Source: UBA4717 sp045580165
GTDB lineage: Bacteria; Bacillota; Clostridia; Oscillospirales; CAG-272
Direction: 5' to 3'
NCBI GenBank assembly: GCA_045580165.1
Contig: JAZNNG010000079.1
Span: forward strand, 8,303-72,302
DNA length: 64,000 nt
The translations under genes were made by a program, and so were the position numbers. Every line of letters begins with the position of its first letter. Within the stretch, counting starts at the first letter, position 1. A model generated the notes under the pieces. The model was not told the origin of the DNA, ran no database searches, and saw nothing but the letters and a program-made list of their open reading frames with translations. Shown here piece by piece: positions 1-8,330 of the stretch.

Positions 1-394
1 ACATTTCGACGTTAGCCACGTCTGTTGTAAGACGGGTGACCAGCGATGAGGTCGAAAACCTGTCGATGTTCTCGAATGAGAAATCCTGAATTTTGTAGTA
101 GAGATCGTGTCTGAGATTTTTTGCAAATCCTGAGGACGCGGTAGCGCAGGTATTACCTGCAAGCGCGCCGAACATAAGCGACAGACACGCCATTGCAAAA
201 AGCAGACCGCCGTATTTGAGAAGCTCGCTCAGATCGCGGATGTTGTTTTCTGCATTGTACTTGATAGTGTTCACAAGCTCTGCGGTAACGAAGGGGATAA
301 GACACTCCATTATTACCTCGCCCGTGATGAGGACCGGTGTAAGTATCGTAGCGCGCTTATATTCGCGGATACTTCCGGCAAGTCTTTTTAGCAT
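1..394 (-). CDS. ABC exporter transmembrane subunit, 5' part only (cut by window edge)
   Basis: The gene starts at 394 on the minus strand and runs off the left edge, so only about 131 N-terminal residues are visible. They begin MLKRLAGSIREYKRATILTP and then show hydrophobic segments of an ABC exporter transmembrane domain. The stretch FSFENIDRFSTSSLVTRLTT at about residues 106-125 is the typical end of the second helix and coupling region of MdlA/MdlB or TM287/288-type heterodimeric multidrug exporters. GGAAACGTT precedes the ATG. The ATP-binding domain must lie to the left of the window. The substrate cannot be inferred. Confidence 0.85.
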   Translation of the reverse strand, partial: MLKRLAGSIREYKRATILTPVLITGEVIMECLIPFVTAELVNTIKYNAENNIRDLSELLKYGGLLFAMACLSLMFGALAGNTCATASSGFAKNLRHDLYYKIQDFSFENIDRFSTSSLVTRLTTDVANVEM

Positions 395-520
395 AACGTT
401 TCCTTTCGCGGTAATAAAACACTAATATATAATAATTTTAACAATACAAATAGATTATACAACTGCACAAAAATAATGTCAAGTAATTGTGCAAAAAAGC
501 CAAATGTTAACACACAGTTA

Positions 521-560
521 AAAAACTCCCGCCGAGTACGGTATCTTTACTCGGTGGGAG
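521..560 (-). terminator. Rho-independent terminator of the amino-sugar operon
   Basis: A 13-bp stem with one mismatch (526-538 against 548-560) has a 9-base loop and is followed on the minus strand by five T residues (A-run 521-525). It lies 30 bp after the stop of the AAC(3)-like gene and closes the minus-strand operon that starts at 5092. Confidence 0.85.
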
Positions 561-590
561 CTTGTGTTTGGGGATAAAACTTATATGAGA

Positions 591-1424
591 TCAGTCGTGG
601 GGGTTATATTCGTGCATAAACAGCTCGGGACATTCCTTTAATCGCTTTACCATATAATCGGTTTCGGCAACGGCATCAACGATATGCGCCGTGCCTGCAC
701 CGAAGGTAACTCTCTTTGCGATTCCTTTCTCAACGAGCTCGGGCTCTACCTTGGAATAGTAGTGGTTATGACCGGGCTCGTGACGCTTGAACGCGATCTT
801 GTGAGTTTTGCCCTCGTAGTCGGTAGCGGTGTATTCCCAGATATATGGGCGCAGAATACCGGGCACTCCCGCGTATTCCTCAAGAACGTGCATAAAGGTG
901 TTACAGCCCATACCGGTACCGAGGAACATTATTTTTGCCTTGCGGTCATAGAGCTTGCCCCACGGAGAGTCCCAGCCAAGCGGAGTTTTGGAGAACTCGT
1001 GACCCGAGCAGAACTCCTTTGCGTCGGGACCGTACGCGGCAACCGACGAGCAGGGACATATCGAACGGATAACCCCCTCCTTCTTCCTGAAAACCTCGGG
1101 GATTATTCCGAGATCGTGGCAGGGCGTTTCGTGAACGTCAAAGTGGTTTCCGTACTCCCAAAATCCCTCTTTGGGACCGAGCGCAGGGTCGCTTATCTGC
1201 CCCTTTTCGTTAACGTAATAGCCGAGCTTCCAGCTCATAGCGGGGAACACCGCAAGCCCCTCCTTGCCGAAGTATTCGATGAAGGCGTCGGCGATCGTGT
1301 CGGCACCGCCCTCGACACCCTCCTCTCCCGCAATTCTCTTGAAGGACGAGTGAACGAATACCGTGTCGGTGGGCTTGAGTCCGAGACGCTTTAATTCCTC
1401 TATAAAAAATTCCTTGTTATACAT
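591..1424 (-). CDS. AAC(3) family (Antibiotic_NAT fold) N-acetyltransferase
   Basis: This 277-residue protein belongs to the family that transfers acetyl from acetyl-CoA to an amine. Family signatures visible are VHSSFKRIAG near residue 25, the CHDLGIIPEVFR block, the SSVAAYGPDA block and GMGCNTFMHVLEE in the C-terminal half. The start is placed at the ATG at 1424, because GAGGAGAAATAAGGCT precedes it; the longer frame to 1517 lies wholly inside the upstream gene. It is the last gene of the kinase/NanE/hydrolase operon, with its ribosome site embedded in the end of the hydrolase gene. That setting suggests an amino-sugar or cell-wall amine substrate rather than an aminoglycoside, which is inference only. 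Confidence 0.85.
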   Translation of the reverse strand: MYNKEFFIEELKRLGLKPTDTVFVHSSFKRIAGEEGVEGGADTIADAFIEYFGKEGLAVFPAMSWKLGYYVNEKGQISDPALGPKEGFWEYGNHFDVHETPCHDLGIIPEVFRKKEGVIRSICPCSSVAAYGPDAKEFCSGHEFSKTPLGWDSPWGKLYDRKAKIMFLGTGMGCNTFMHVLEEYAGVPGILRPYIWEYTATDYEGKTHKIAFKRHEPGHNHYYSKVEPELVEKGIAKRVTFGAGTAHIVDAVAETDYMVKRLKECPELFMHEYNPHD

Positions 1425-1428
1425 AGCC

Positions 1429-3438
1429 TTATTTCTCCTCTGCGTAAATTGCCGCGTAATGCTCAAATCTCGGCATTTCGGCACCGTTTTCAAATTTGAA
1501 TTCCACGCCGTCGGCAAGAGCCCTTGTGATTTTCATATTGTCGGGAAGCCTCCAGTCGACCGATGCGTGATGGTGCTCAACGCCGAAGTTTCTGATAAGA
1601 AGAAGCCTTTTGCCGTTCTTTTCAAACAGGTCGCAGCTCGTAAACTGCTGACCGTCACGTCGGTTGACGTATATGTTGTTGAAGGTAACTCCGCTGTCAA
1701 GTCCCGCATCTTTGAGCATCTTTTTGAAGAATTCGGCAAGCAAAAAGTCGCGGTAACCGTTAAAGCGTCCCACGGTATCTCCGGCGCCGAAGTAGATGAC
1801 GTTACCGAGACGCGTTGCTATCGCGTCACCGTTGTTGTATTCGAGCAGGACCTCACCGTTTTTCTCGGTATAGTGTCTGCCGTCAAGAGGCAGTCGGAAC
1901 AGACAGTGGTTGTAGAATTTTGACTTATCGGATCGCGCGAAAATTCCGTTTGACTCCTCCACCTTGATTCCTGCGATATCCTCAATGGTCTTGCAGCATT
2001 TACCGATAACTATAAGCTTGCCGCCGTCACTAAGGTACGCCTTAAGCTTATTTGCATCGTCGTCCGTGATGGATTTTACGGAGCTCATAATAAGAGCCTT
2101 CTGCTCTGCGGCGCTATCGGGTATTTTTGCGATAACCTTCGTGGGAATGGCTACTGCGTTCAGCATTTCGTGAAGTCCGAAAATGTGTTCTATCGAATAG
2201 CTGCTATATAGATAATCGTTGTTAAGCTGCTCGGGGAAGTATATTGCAAGGTCAGCGGTATGACGCGTGCCGTTCATAAGCGGACGGAGATCTTCAACGT
2301 ATCCCATAGCCTTAAGACACATCTCGCGGCGCGCCGCTACCGTGTACTCGTCGCGGTACACCTGATAAACGGGCGCGCCGGGATTAAGCTCCTTTTTCCA
2401 GAGAGGAAGCTCCTCTGCCATAAAGCCGTAGCAGAAGAATGAGATACCGAAGGGAGTCATGGTTGACAGAATGTTGTCCACAAAGCGCTTGGGAGTCATA
2501 TCGGGAACACGTCCCGCCGCGCTTTCGTGATAGAAGTGTGTGTCTGCCATACACGGTATCATTCCGTCAGAGTTTGCCATAAGATACTCGGTCTCGAGCT
2601 TATAGAAATAGGGGTTGGGATAAAGCGGCGGATGGATCTGCAGGTTGAGAAGATCAAGCTCCTTTACTTGAGTCATTACCGAGATATTACGCGCGTGCCA
2701 TATTCTCTCGGGCTGCATATAGCTGCACGCGCTTATGATGCCGAGGGGATAATGCATAAGGGGCAGACCGTATTTTCCCTTGATATGTACGGCAAGGGCT
2801 CGGTACATATTGAGAAACTGTGTTTCTGTGAAATGAAGCACCTTTTCTTTTACGTTGTCGTCCGCGTACATTTCGTCGGGGGAGGGCATTTCTTCGCCGT
2901 AAAACTTTTTGTACGCTTCGCGCGAGTATTTGTCGTACGACACGTCGATACTGTTTTCGCAGGGAAGACAAACTCCCTTGCAGCTCGGATGATGACCGAA
3001 CCTTTCAAGCATGGTATCGTATTTGTTTATGAGATATTCAAGAGTGAGAGGACAGGACGGCACGAGACCGATCCTTCCGTAACGGGAAACGTTACCCTCG
3101 TAGTCTGTGAGCATAGCGTCCTTGTGGGCGAGCATATACCCCTCGTCCATCATTCCCGCTTCGGGCAAAAACGCCATACCGTACTTGTCAGCCGCTAAAA
3201 AGCACTCCTCAACGGGATCGCGCTCCTCGCCCGCCCAATAACTGCTTCTCGGGAATTTGTCGCTCTTCCATAGAATACCGTCGCGGCAGTTCCAGGTCTC
3301 GAGCAGGGCAACGAAATCGAAATGCAGATTGTTTTTCATATCGGCAAAGCACTTGTCGGCGTATCCCACGGGGAAAACCTCGGGTGTACGCACGAGAAAG
3401 AGCGTGCCCGTGTTAAAATTATTAAAATTGAGACTCAT
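1429..3438 (-). CDS. GH42-like glycoside hydrolase (TIM barrel plus trimerisation-type domain)
   Basis: A 669-residue cytoplasmic protein with no signal peptide. Residues 1-390 look like a (beta/alpha)8 barrel of the GH42/beta-galactosidase or putative-hydrolase type, with LLETWNCRDG, LPEAGMMDEG and CLPCENSIDVS as barrel-strand ends carrying acidic residues. Residues about 395-540 (LAIYFPEQLNN, then ALIMSSVKSITDDDANKLKA, then GGKLIVIGK) resemble the class I glutamine-amidotransferase-like trimerisation domain of GH42 enzymes. The gene lies 12 bp after NanE in the same operon, so it probably releases an amino sugar or a sugar linked to one. The exact family and the catalytic pair are not certain from sequence reading. 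Confidence 0.7.
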   Translation of the reverse strand: MSLNFNNFNTGTLFLVRTPEVFPVGYADKCFADMKNNLHFDFVALLETWNCRDGILWKSDKFPRSSYWAGEERDPVEECFLAADKYGMAFLPEAGMMDEGYMLAHKDAMLTDYEGNVSRYGRIGLVPSCPLTLEYLINKYDTMLERFGHHPSCKGVCLPCENSIDVSYDKYSREAYKKFYGEEMPSPDEMYADDNVKEKVLHFTETQFLNMYRALAVHIKGKYGLPLMHYPLGIISACSYMQPERIWHARNISVMTQVKELDLLNLQIHPPLYPNPYFYKLETEYLMANSDGMIPCMADTHFYHESAAGRVPDMTPKRFVDNILSTMTPFGISFFCYGFMAEELPLWKKELNPGAPVYQVYRDEYTVAARREMCLKAMGYVEDLRPLMNGTRHTADLAIYFPEQLNNDYLYSSYSIEHIFGLHEMLNAVAIPTKVIAKIPDSAAEQKALIMSSVKSITDDDANKLKAYLSDGGKLIVIGKCCKTIEDIAGIKVEESNGIFARSDKSKFYNHCLFRLPLDGRHYTEKNGEVLLEYNNGDAIATRLGNVIYFGAGDTVGRFNGYRDFLLAEFFKKMLKDAGLDSGVTFNNIYVNRRDGQQFTSCDLFEKNGKRLLLIRNFGVEHHHASVDWRLPDNMKITRALADGVEFKFENGAEMPRFEHYAAIYAEEK

Positions 3439-3450
3439 TTTCGTCCCTCC

Positions 3451-4131
3451 TCAAAGTCCTGCTTCGGTAATAAAGCGGTCGGTTATGAATTGTACGTTTG
3501 TTATTGCCTTGCCTATGACTACGGCGTGAGCTCCTGCCTCAATTCCTGCTGCAAGATCCTCGGGAGAATTGTAACGTCCCTCGGCGATAATAGGGGTGTC
3601 TATGGTCGCTTTCAGACGGCGGACAAGCTCAAGGTCGGGCTCTTTCGTGAAGGGAGAATACGTCGTGTATCCGCTGAGAGTTGTCGCAATAATGTCGGCG
3701 CCTGCATTTGCCGCAGCAACACCCTCCTCAAACGTGGCAATATCGGCCATAACGAGAACGCCAAGCTCGTTTTTGATGCGTCCTATAAGCTCGGAAACGT
3801 CGCTTCCGTCCTTACGGGGGCGAAGCGTCGCGTCAAGAGCGATTATCTCAACACCCATATCCGCGAGAGCCTTTGCGTGCTCAAACGCGGGTGTGATGTA
3901 GGGGAATTCGGGGTTGGGATGTGTTTTGTAAATTCCGATAACGGGAATTTTAACAAGTCTTTTTATCGCGGGAATGTCACGCGGACCGTCTGCACGGATA
4001 GCCACCGCGCCGCCCATTTCGGCGGCGAGAGCCATTACTGCCATGTGCTCGGGGCCTCTGAGAGGATTGCCCGGACGCGCCTGACAAGAAACTATAAGTC
4101 CTCGGTGGAGCTTTTTGATAATTCCATTCAT
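3451..4131 (-). CDS. nanE: N-acetylmannosamine-6-phosphate 2-epimerase
   Basis: NanE interconverts ManNAc-6-phosphate and GlcNAc-6-phosphate in sialic acid and ManNAc catabolism. The 226 residues match the family along the whole length: GLIVSCQARPGNPLRG at the N-terminus, IPVIGIYK, the DATLRPR segment with the phosphate-proximal residues, and IIAEGRYNSPEDLAAGIEAG followed by GAHAVVIGKAIT near the C-terminus. It is 13 bp downstream of the kinase gene and 12 bp upstream of the GH42-like gene. No NanA lyase, NagA or NagB is in the window, so the rest of the pathway is elsewhere. ManNAc rather than free sialic acid could be the input. Confidence 0.93.
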   Translation of the reverse strand: MNGIIKKLHRGLIVSCQARPGNPLRGPEHMAVMALAAEMGGAVAIRADGPRDIPAIKRLVKIPVIGIYKTHPNPEFPYITPAFEHAKALADMGVEIIALDATLRPRKDGSDVSELIGRIKNELGVLVMADIATFEEGVAAANAGADIIATTLSGYTTYSPFTKEPDLELVRRLKATIDTPIIAEGRYNSPEDLAAGIEAGAHAVVIGKAITNVQFITDRFITEAGL

Positions 4132-4144
4132 TTTTCGTATCTCC

Positions 4145-5092
4145 TTATGCCTTTAATATCTTTTCAAACAATTCTTTTGTCGGGCTTGCACCGTATCGCA
4201 TCAGCACCGCTAATTTTGCCGCAATAATGGGTGAAAAGTCGGGCTCGTAGTATAGCTTTGCCCGACTCAGCCGCGCGAGCTCCTCCCGACACATATCAAG
4301 AAGCAAAGGCTTGTCTGTGAGAAATCCGCCGCAGATGAGTATCTTGTAGGCGTCCGAATCGTCGCTGACCGCGTTTGCAAGTAAAGCGATCTCTCTTGCG
4401 TGTGTGCGGTAAAGTCCGAGTGCATCCGGGTCACCGTCAATGGCGAGCTTGTATATGTCCGGAGCAAGGGCGGCAAGCTCTCTGCGGCTCATATTTAGTG
4501 CGCGTCTTTTTGCCTCCATACGTCCGGAAAAATCATCGAGGTCAAGACCTGCGGTAATATGAGTGAACATATCGCCGAGACGGTCTGTTTCAGCCATGCC
4601 GTCGAGTGAGCGCAGAAATAGCTTCAGCGCGTCCTGACCGAGGCCACCTCCCGCGCCACCGTCCCCGTATACAGGACCCCAGCCGCCCGCGTATCGTGTA
4701 CCGTTTACTGTGTGACCCATAGCGGTACTGCCCGTACCGCACAGGACCGCCGCCGAGCAGTCGAGAAACGCCGCCGCCTGAAGTATAGCGTTACCGCACG
4801 CCTCGCGCTCGACGAAGGAGGGAACACCCTCCCAGACCGTTGCAAGAGCCCTCTCTACCTCAGCGGTGTTGGGACCTCCGAGAGAAAGAAAAATTCCCGT
4901 CGGCATACCGTAAGGCTTTAACGCCTTGAAAGCCTCGGTCACTGTGTCAAGCACGGGTAACACCCCTTCCTTGATTGCGCCGAGACCGTGAGCTTTGTGT
5001 TCAGCTACCGTGTTACCGAGCTTGTCGAGAAGAACCCATACGGTTTTGCTTCCGCCCGAATCCGCAGCTAAATAAAGATCGTCCTTTTTCAT
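4145..5092 (-). CDS. BadF/BcrAD-type N-acetylhexosamine kinase
   Basis: A 315-residue ASKHA-fold kinase. The phosphate-1 motif is ADSGGSKTVWVLLD at about residues 9-22, the phosphate-2 region is CGTGSTAMG with GGWGPVYGDGGAG at about residues 118-150, and the adenosine region is LICGGFLTD near residue 255. This is the GlcNAc-kinase subgroup of the BadF/BadG/BcrA/BcrD family. As first gene of an operon with NanE it probably phosphorylates GlcNAc or ManNAc, whose 6-phosphates NanE then interconverts. The ATG is preceded by GAGGTAATCTT and by a clear promoter. The AraC gene is divergent, 165 bp away. Confidence 0.85.
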   Translation of the reverse strand: MKKDDLYLAADSGGSKTVWVLLDKLGNTVAEHKAHGLGAIKEGVLPVLDTVTEAFKALKPYGMPTGIFLSLGGPNTAEVERALATVWEGVPSFVEREACGNAILQAAAFLDCSAAVLCGTGSTAMGHTVNGTRYAGGWGPVYGDGGAGGGLGQDALKLFLRSLDGMAETDRLGDMFTHITAGLDLDDFSGRMEAKRRALNMSRRELAALAPDIYKLAIDGDPDALGLYRTHAREIALLANAVSDDSDAYKILICGGFLTDKPLLLDMCREELARLSRAKLYYEPDFSPIIAAKLAVLMRYGASPTKELFEKILKA

Positions 5093-5122
5093 AAGATTAC
5101 CTCAAAATATATTTCCGATTTA

Positions 5123-5151
5123 ATTATATAGCCTTTGCCCGTACCAAACAA
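5123..5151 (-). promoter_or_regulatory. Promoter of the amino-sugar operon
   Basis: On the minus strand TTGTTT (5146-5151) and TATAAT (5123-5128) are separated by 17 bp, about 30 bp before the kinase start. It is back to back with the AraC-gene promoter, which leaves about 45 bp between the two -35 boxes for regulator binding. Confidence 0.75.
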
Positions 5152-5195
5152 GCAATAAAATTGACATAAAATAACACAAAATACACTTTTTTCGT

Positions 5196-5224
5196 TTGAC
5201 AAATGCCAAAAACGGTGATATTAT
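5196..5224 (+). promoter_or_regulatory. Promoter of the AraC-type regulator gene
   Basis: TTGACA (5196-5201) and TATTAT (5219-5224) are separated by 17 bp. The predicted transcript start is near 5231, giving a leader of about 27 bases with an AAAGGTGA ribosome site. Confidence 0.8.
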
Positions 5225-5257
5225 TAGAACAAAACAACAAAACCAAAGGTGACGGCT

Positions 5258-6097
5258 ATGGATAAATTCCCGATACCCTACGTGCTTGAATGTATGCGAT
5301 TTATTTCTCCCTGTCCCGACGAAAACCGCCGTACGATACGCGACTACGAGTTTGACTTGTATCTCACGGGCGAGAGGGATATATATCTTGACGGAGTCTA
5401 CCACCATATAGCGCCCGACTGCCTTGTTTTCAGAAAGCCGGGACAGGATGTAGTCGGATACGGCGGCTACGATATGTTTATGCTCACCCTCGATTTCAGT
5501 GATCCCACCCCCGAGGTGTTAGGAAGCTATCTCAGAAGCAGCCGTTCACCCCAGCAGAAGAAATGCGCTCTTGACGTTCTTGAAAATATCCCCACCGTGT
5601 TTGTTCCCGTGCATCATAAGGAGCTAAGATCTCTTTATGAAAAAATATCTCACTGCTCGCACCCGAATATAGTCGACCTTGCTGCACAACGGGAGTATAT
5701 ATCCGAATTTTTGTTTCTTGTTCTCGCCGATGCTCACAGATATAACAGAGAGCAGGAAATAAAAAAAGGCACAGACAGCTCCTACGTCAAAAAAGCCTGC
5801 ACCTATATACATAACAACTACTATAAGTCCTTGTCGGTAGAGGGAATAGCCGAAATGCTTTCTATCAATCCCAACTATCTTATAAGACTTTTCAAAAGCG
5901 AGATAAACACCACCCCGACACAGTACGTTCTTGAAACAAGACTCGTCCGAGCTCGTTATCAGCTGTTACAGACGGATGCGTCGGTACAGGACGTTGCGAC
6001 ATCAACGGGCTTTGCGAACACCTCATACTTTATCAAGCGCTTCAAGGAACGCTTCGGCGCAAGTCCCCTGAAATACCGCAAGGAAAACGCGGAATAA
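5258..6097 (+). CDS. AraC family transcriptional regulator
   Basis: A 279-residue regulator. The C-terminal 100 residues carry the two helix-turn-helix motifs: KSLSVEGIAEMLSINPNYLI, then QDVATSTGFANTSYFIKRFK, ending in the typical GASPLKYRKE. The N-terminal half resembles a cupin-like effector domain (YLTGERDIYLDGVYHHIAPD, then DCLVFRKPGQD). The ATG at 5258 is preferred because AAAGGTGA sits 6 bp upstream; an in-frame GTG at 5249 overlaps that site. Its divergent position suggests that it controls the kinase/nanE/hydrolase operon in response to a sugar, which is inferred from context. Confidence 0.9.
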   Translation: MDKFPIPYVLECMRFISPCPDENRRTIRDYEFDLYLTGERDIYLDGVYHHIAPDCLVFRKPGQDVVGYGGYDMFMLTLDFSDPTPEVLGSYLRSSRSPQQKKCALDVLENIPTVFVPVHHKELRSLYEKISHCSHPNIVDLAAQREYISEFLFLVLADAHRYNREQEIKKGTDSSYVKKACTYIHNNYYKSLSVEGIAEMLSINPNYLIRLFKSEINTTPTQYVLETRLVRARYQLLQTDASVQDVATSTGFANTSYFIKRFKERFGASPLKYRKENAE

Positions 6098-6101
6098 AAG
6101 A

Positions 6102-6127
6102 AAAAGCACTGCATTAGCAGTGCTTTT
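6102..6127. terminator. Bidirectional terminator between convergent genes
   Basis: An 11-bp perfect stem, AAAAGCACTGC (6102-6112) with GCAGTGCTTTT (6117-6127) and a 4-base loop, serves the AraC gene on the plus strand and the DUF2809-like gene on the minus strand. Confidence 0.85.
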
Positions 6128-6130
6128 GTG

Positions 6131-6508
6131 TTATTTGCGCTTATGTTTGAATAAAGCTTCGACGATAAAAAACAACAGACACCCTACGGCATAGCAAATA
6201 AGGTCGGCAAACGAGAACGTGCGGCCTATTATTGTGGAAAGAAGCCTGTTTGACTCAAGCCCGAGCAGCTTTACAACGTCGAAATACTGAAGCACCTCGA
6301 CTGCGGCGGCAAAGATAAAAACGTAAACGGGCAGAGCCTTAACGCCGCACGGAAAAAATATCCTTAAAAAGCAGCATATAAGAACGGTTACGAGAACATC
6401 TCCGACGTACGGACGAACAAAATCATCCCGTACGAACAAAGCAATAAGTATTTCAGTAAGGAGAAGCATCAAAAACGCAAAGGTGTAAGTTAAACGCAGC
6501 TTTTTCAT
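6131..6508 (-). CDS. DUF2809-like small membrane protein
   Basis: A 125-residue, very hydrophobic protein with about four membrane helices (residues 8-25, 38-55, 60-80 and 100-118). The order of the segments (YTFAFLMLLLTEILIALFVR, then DVLVTVLICCFLRIFFP, then FIFAAAVEVLQYFDVVKLLG, then TFSFADLICYAVGCL) resembles DUF2809 proteins, whose function is unknown. The start is the ATG at 6508 with CAGGAGATCAAA before it; the frame to 6607 would overlap the upstream RDD gene. It lies 31 bp after that gene, probably in one transcript. Confidence 0.7.
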   Translation of the reverse strand: MKKLRLTYTFAFLMLLLTEILIALFVRDDFVRPYVGDVLVTVLICCFLRIFFPCGVKALPVYVFIFAAAVEVLQYFDVVKLLGLESNRLLSTIIGRTFSFADLICYAVGCLLFFIVEALFKHKRK

Positions 6509-6539
6509 TTTGATCTCCTGTGAGTAAACGTGAGATGTA

Positions 6540-7325
6540 TTATTCAAACAGGGTACATTCGTCACACACCGTCCAAATACCGTTTTCCTTATGGCATACG
6601 ACCACAAACGACTTGAAATTTACGGTAAATCCTAATTCGGCAGTTTCGGTTAAAGAACTGTTGTCTGTCATCTCTCGGTTATAAGAATATTGGTTGAAAC
6701 GAATCTTTGACTCGTCAACGTTCAGGTCATTGAAGGCCTTACTTTCCGTAAAATAGCTATAAGCAATTTTGTATTCTTCCGAATCCTTCTGAAGATTAAG
6801 AATGATTTGAATAAACCCTATAAAAGCAATTACACAGGCTATGATTATTACGAATACCTTAAGCGCCTTTTTTGCCTTCTGCTTTTTTGAAAGGGGCTGA
6901 ACCAACGTGGCATCATTGATATACGATTCATGTGCCTTTTTTGTCATTACCAAAGTACCTGCCACACGGTCCCCCACGGTTTTTCCCGTGGCAAGCAACA
7001 GGATGCCGTCAATTTGGAATATAATAAGAAATATATTTCTCAAGAAGCATTGCTTTGCGCTTGCTTTTTCCAAGGAGTTCTTATCGTAAACATATAAGCC
7101 GAAGATCCTTTTGCCTAAGCTGCGGCCCTTGAAAATAACGTCTCTTAATATAAACGCCGCAAAGGAAAGTATCATAAACAAGAATGCAAGTAAGAAAGCA
7201 ATGGGATCTGCCTCAGAGTGCTGTTGCAAAAAGAGCGCTGTAAAAGAAAAAACGAAAATAAACGGAAGTAAAGAAATATTCCAGTCTATCAAAAAAGCAA
7301 TTATTCTCTTGAACTTTGTACTCAT
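6540..7325 (-). CDS. RDD family membrane protein
   Basis: A 261-residue protein. Residues 1-130 are an RDD domain: RIIAFLIDWNISLLPF carries the conserved R and D of helix 1, then FKGRSLGKRIFGLYV and GDRVAGTLVMTKK follow. Residues about 150-175 form a further membrane helix. The remaining C-terminal part is extracytoplasmic or soluble and ends with KENGIWTVCDECTLFE, a fold like those of small averaged-load domains that I cannot name. RDD proteins are of mostly unknown, sometimes transport-related, function. It is expressed from the 69-bp repeat promoter directly upstream (7356-7384). Confidence 0.8.
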   Translation of the reverse strand: MSTKFKRIIAFLIDWNISLLPFIFVFSFTALFLQQHSEADPIAFLLAFLFMILSFAAFILRDVIFKGRSLGKRIFGLYVYDKNSLEKASAKQCFLRNIFLIIFQIDGILLLATGKTVGDRVAGTLVMTKKAHESYINDATLVQPLSKKQKAKKALKVFVIIIACVIAFIGFIQIILNLQKDSEEYKIAYSYFTESKAFNDLNVDESKIRFNQYSYNREMTDNSSLTETAELGFTVNFKSFVVVCHKENGIWTVCDECTLFE

Positions 7326-7355
7326 TTATATATATCCTCCTACTTGATTGCGGTA

Positions 7356-7424
7356 ATTATAGCATAACATACGAACAAAAACAACCGTATGTGCCTATTC
7401 GTCGGGAAATTGTTCCTGTTCGTT
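7356..7424 (-). repeat. 69-bp direct repeat, copy 1, carrying a promoter
   Basis: It is identical over 69 bp to 8262-8330. On the minus strand it contains TTGTTT (7379-7384), a 17-bp spacer and TATAAT (7356-7361) with a TGC extended -10. It sits 30 bp upstream of the RDD gene. It also contains CATACG and CGTATG as an inverted repeat around the -35 region. Confidence 0.9.
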
Positions 7425-7578
7425 GTTTGCCGTTAAGTGTTTTTGCAAATACATTAACCGTTCCCATAAGGCATACATAGATCTTAATTATTATTGTTTG
7501 TTTTCAAATTTCATAGCTGCTACACCTTTCTTTTTGGTAACAGCAATTATACACATTAAAGGCTATAAGTCCAGAGGA
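7425..7578. other. Intergenic space, no gene seen
   Basis: It is AT-rich. On the minus strand a 28-codon open frame ends inside repeat copy 1 and a 7-codon frame has an AAAGGTG site; neither is convincing. It may be the eroded remainder of whatever carried the repeat. Confidence 0.5.
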
Positions 7579-8244
7579 TTATTTGAAAAGGTTTATCTTG
7601 CCAAAAAAGTTTTCATCAGGGAAATTTGTTTCACGCCACTTAGGGTCATATTTATCGTTATATTTAGAATAACTCCACGATTTTTCGTGATAAGAACCCT
7701 TGCTCATATGAAGGCGCTTTACAAAGCGATAGTTTGCATAATAAAGAACGAAAAAGGATAAAGTATCTGCAAACTTTTCATAATCATCTAAAATATATAG
7801 CTTATGAGTATATTTATAATCAGTTGTATTCAAGTAAGTTTCTATCAAAGCGATTTGCTTATCACTATGATATATTGAAACATAGTTAAAAGAGCCGTTT
7901 GAACGGCTATAACAATGAAAAATCTCACCAGTATCTAATGCAATTACATAAAAAGCTTTCATAAAGCCGTGTTTTGAAAAAGTTATACTGCCATAATTGT
8001 TTTCGTTTTTATATAAATGAAAAACTCTTGTAAGATTCGCTTCGCCGAAAAGCCATCTGAAAGGTATATAGTTAAACCATTTTGAAAGATTATATATTCC
8101 CTTAATTGTATTATTTTTATTTGAAATCGTTATTGTCTGAAATCGACTTATACTACCTAATTCACCGTAAAAATAAAAGTTATCGCTTTCAATATCAAAT
8201 GTTTGTTTTATATTTGATGCAGTTTGAGATATTTTAACTATCAT
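7579..8244 (-). CDS. Uncharacterised AT-rich protein, possibly LURP-one/tubby-like
   Basis: A 221-residue protein that I do not recognise. It is predicted beta-rich, with many aromatic residues and short strands such as GSISRFQTITISNKNN, YGSITFSKHGFMKAF and GEIFHCYSRSNGSFNYVSIY, which is reminiscent of the tubby C-terminal or LURP-one barrel. There is no signal peptide and no membrane helix. Codon use is markedly more AT-rich than in the metabolic genes around it, which suggests acquisition. It has its own copy of the 69-bp repeat promoter, 18 bp upstream. Confidence 0.65.
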   Translation of the reverse strand: MIVKISQTASNIKQTFDIESDNFYFYGELGSISRFQTITISNKNNTIKGIYNLSKWFNYIPFRWLFGEANLTRVFHLYKNENNYGSITFSKHGFMKAFYVIALDTGEIFHCYSRSNGSFNYVSIYHSDKQIALIETYLNTTDYKYTHKLYILDDYEKFADTLSFFVLYYANYRFVKRLHMSKGSYHEKSWSYSKYNDKYDPKWRETNFPDENFFGKINLFK

Positions 8245-8261
8245 TGTATCACCTCAACTTG

Positions 8262-8330
8262 ATTATAGCATAACATACGAACAAAAACAACCGTATGTGC
8301 CTATTCGTCGGGAAATTGTTCCTGTTCGTT
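8262..8330 (-). repeat. 69-bp direct repeat, copy 2, carrying a promoter
   Basis: Identical to 7356-7424. TTGTTT lies at 8285-8290 and TATAAT at 8262-8267 on the minus strand with a 17-bp spacer, directly in front of the unknown gene at 8244. Confidence 0.9.

Noticed and set aside
684..1394. A 236-codon plus-strand frame over the AAC(3)-like gene
   Set aside because: It has no family features and lies wholly within a gene with clear motifs on the other strand.
591..1424. The AAC(3)-type gene as an antibiotic resistance gene
   Set aside because: Operon context is amino-sugar metabolism, and family membership alone does not show drug acetylation.
7356..7424. A LexA/SOS box in the 69-bp repeat
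   Set aside because: GAAC and GTTC elements occur but not with the required spacing and symmetry.
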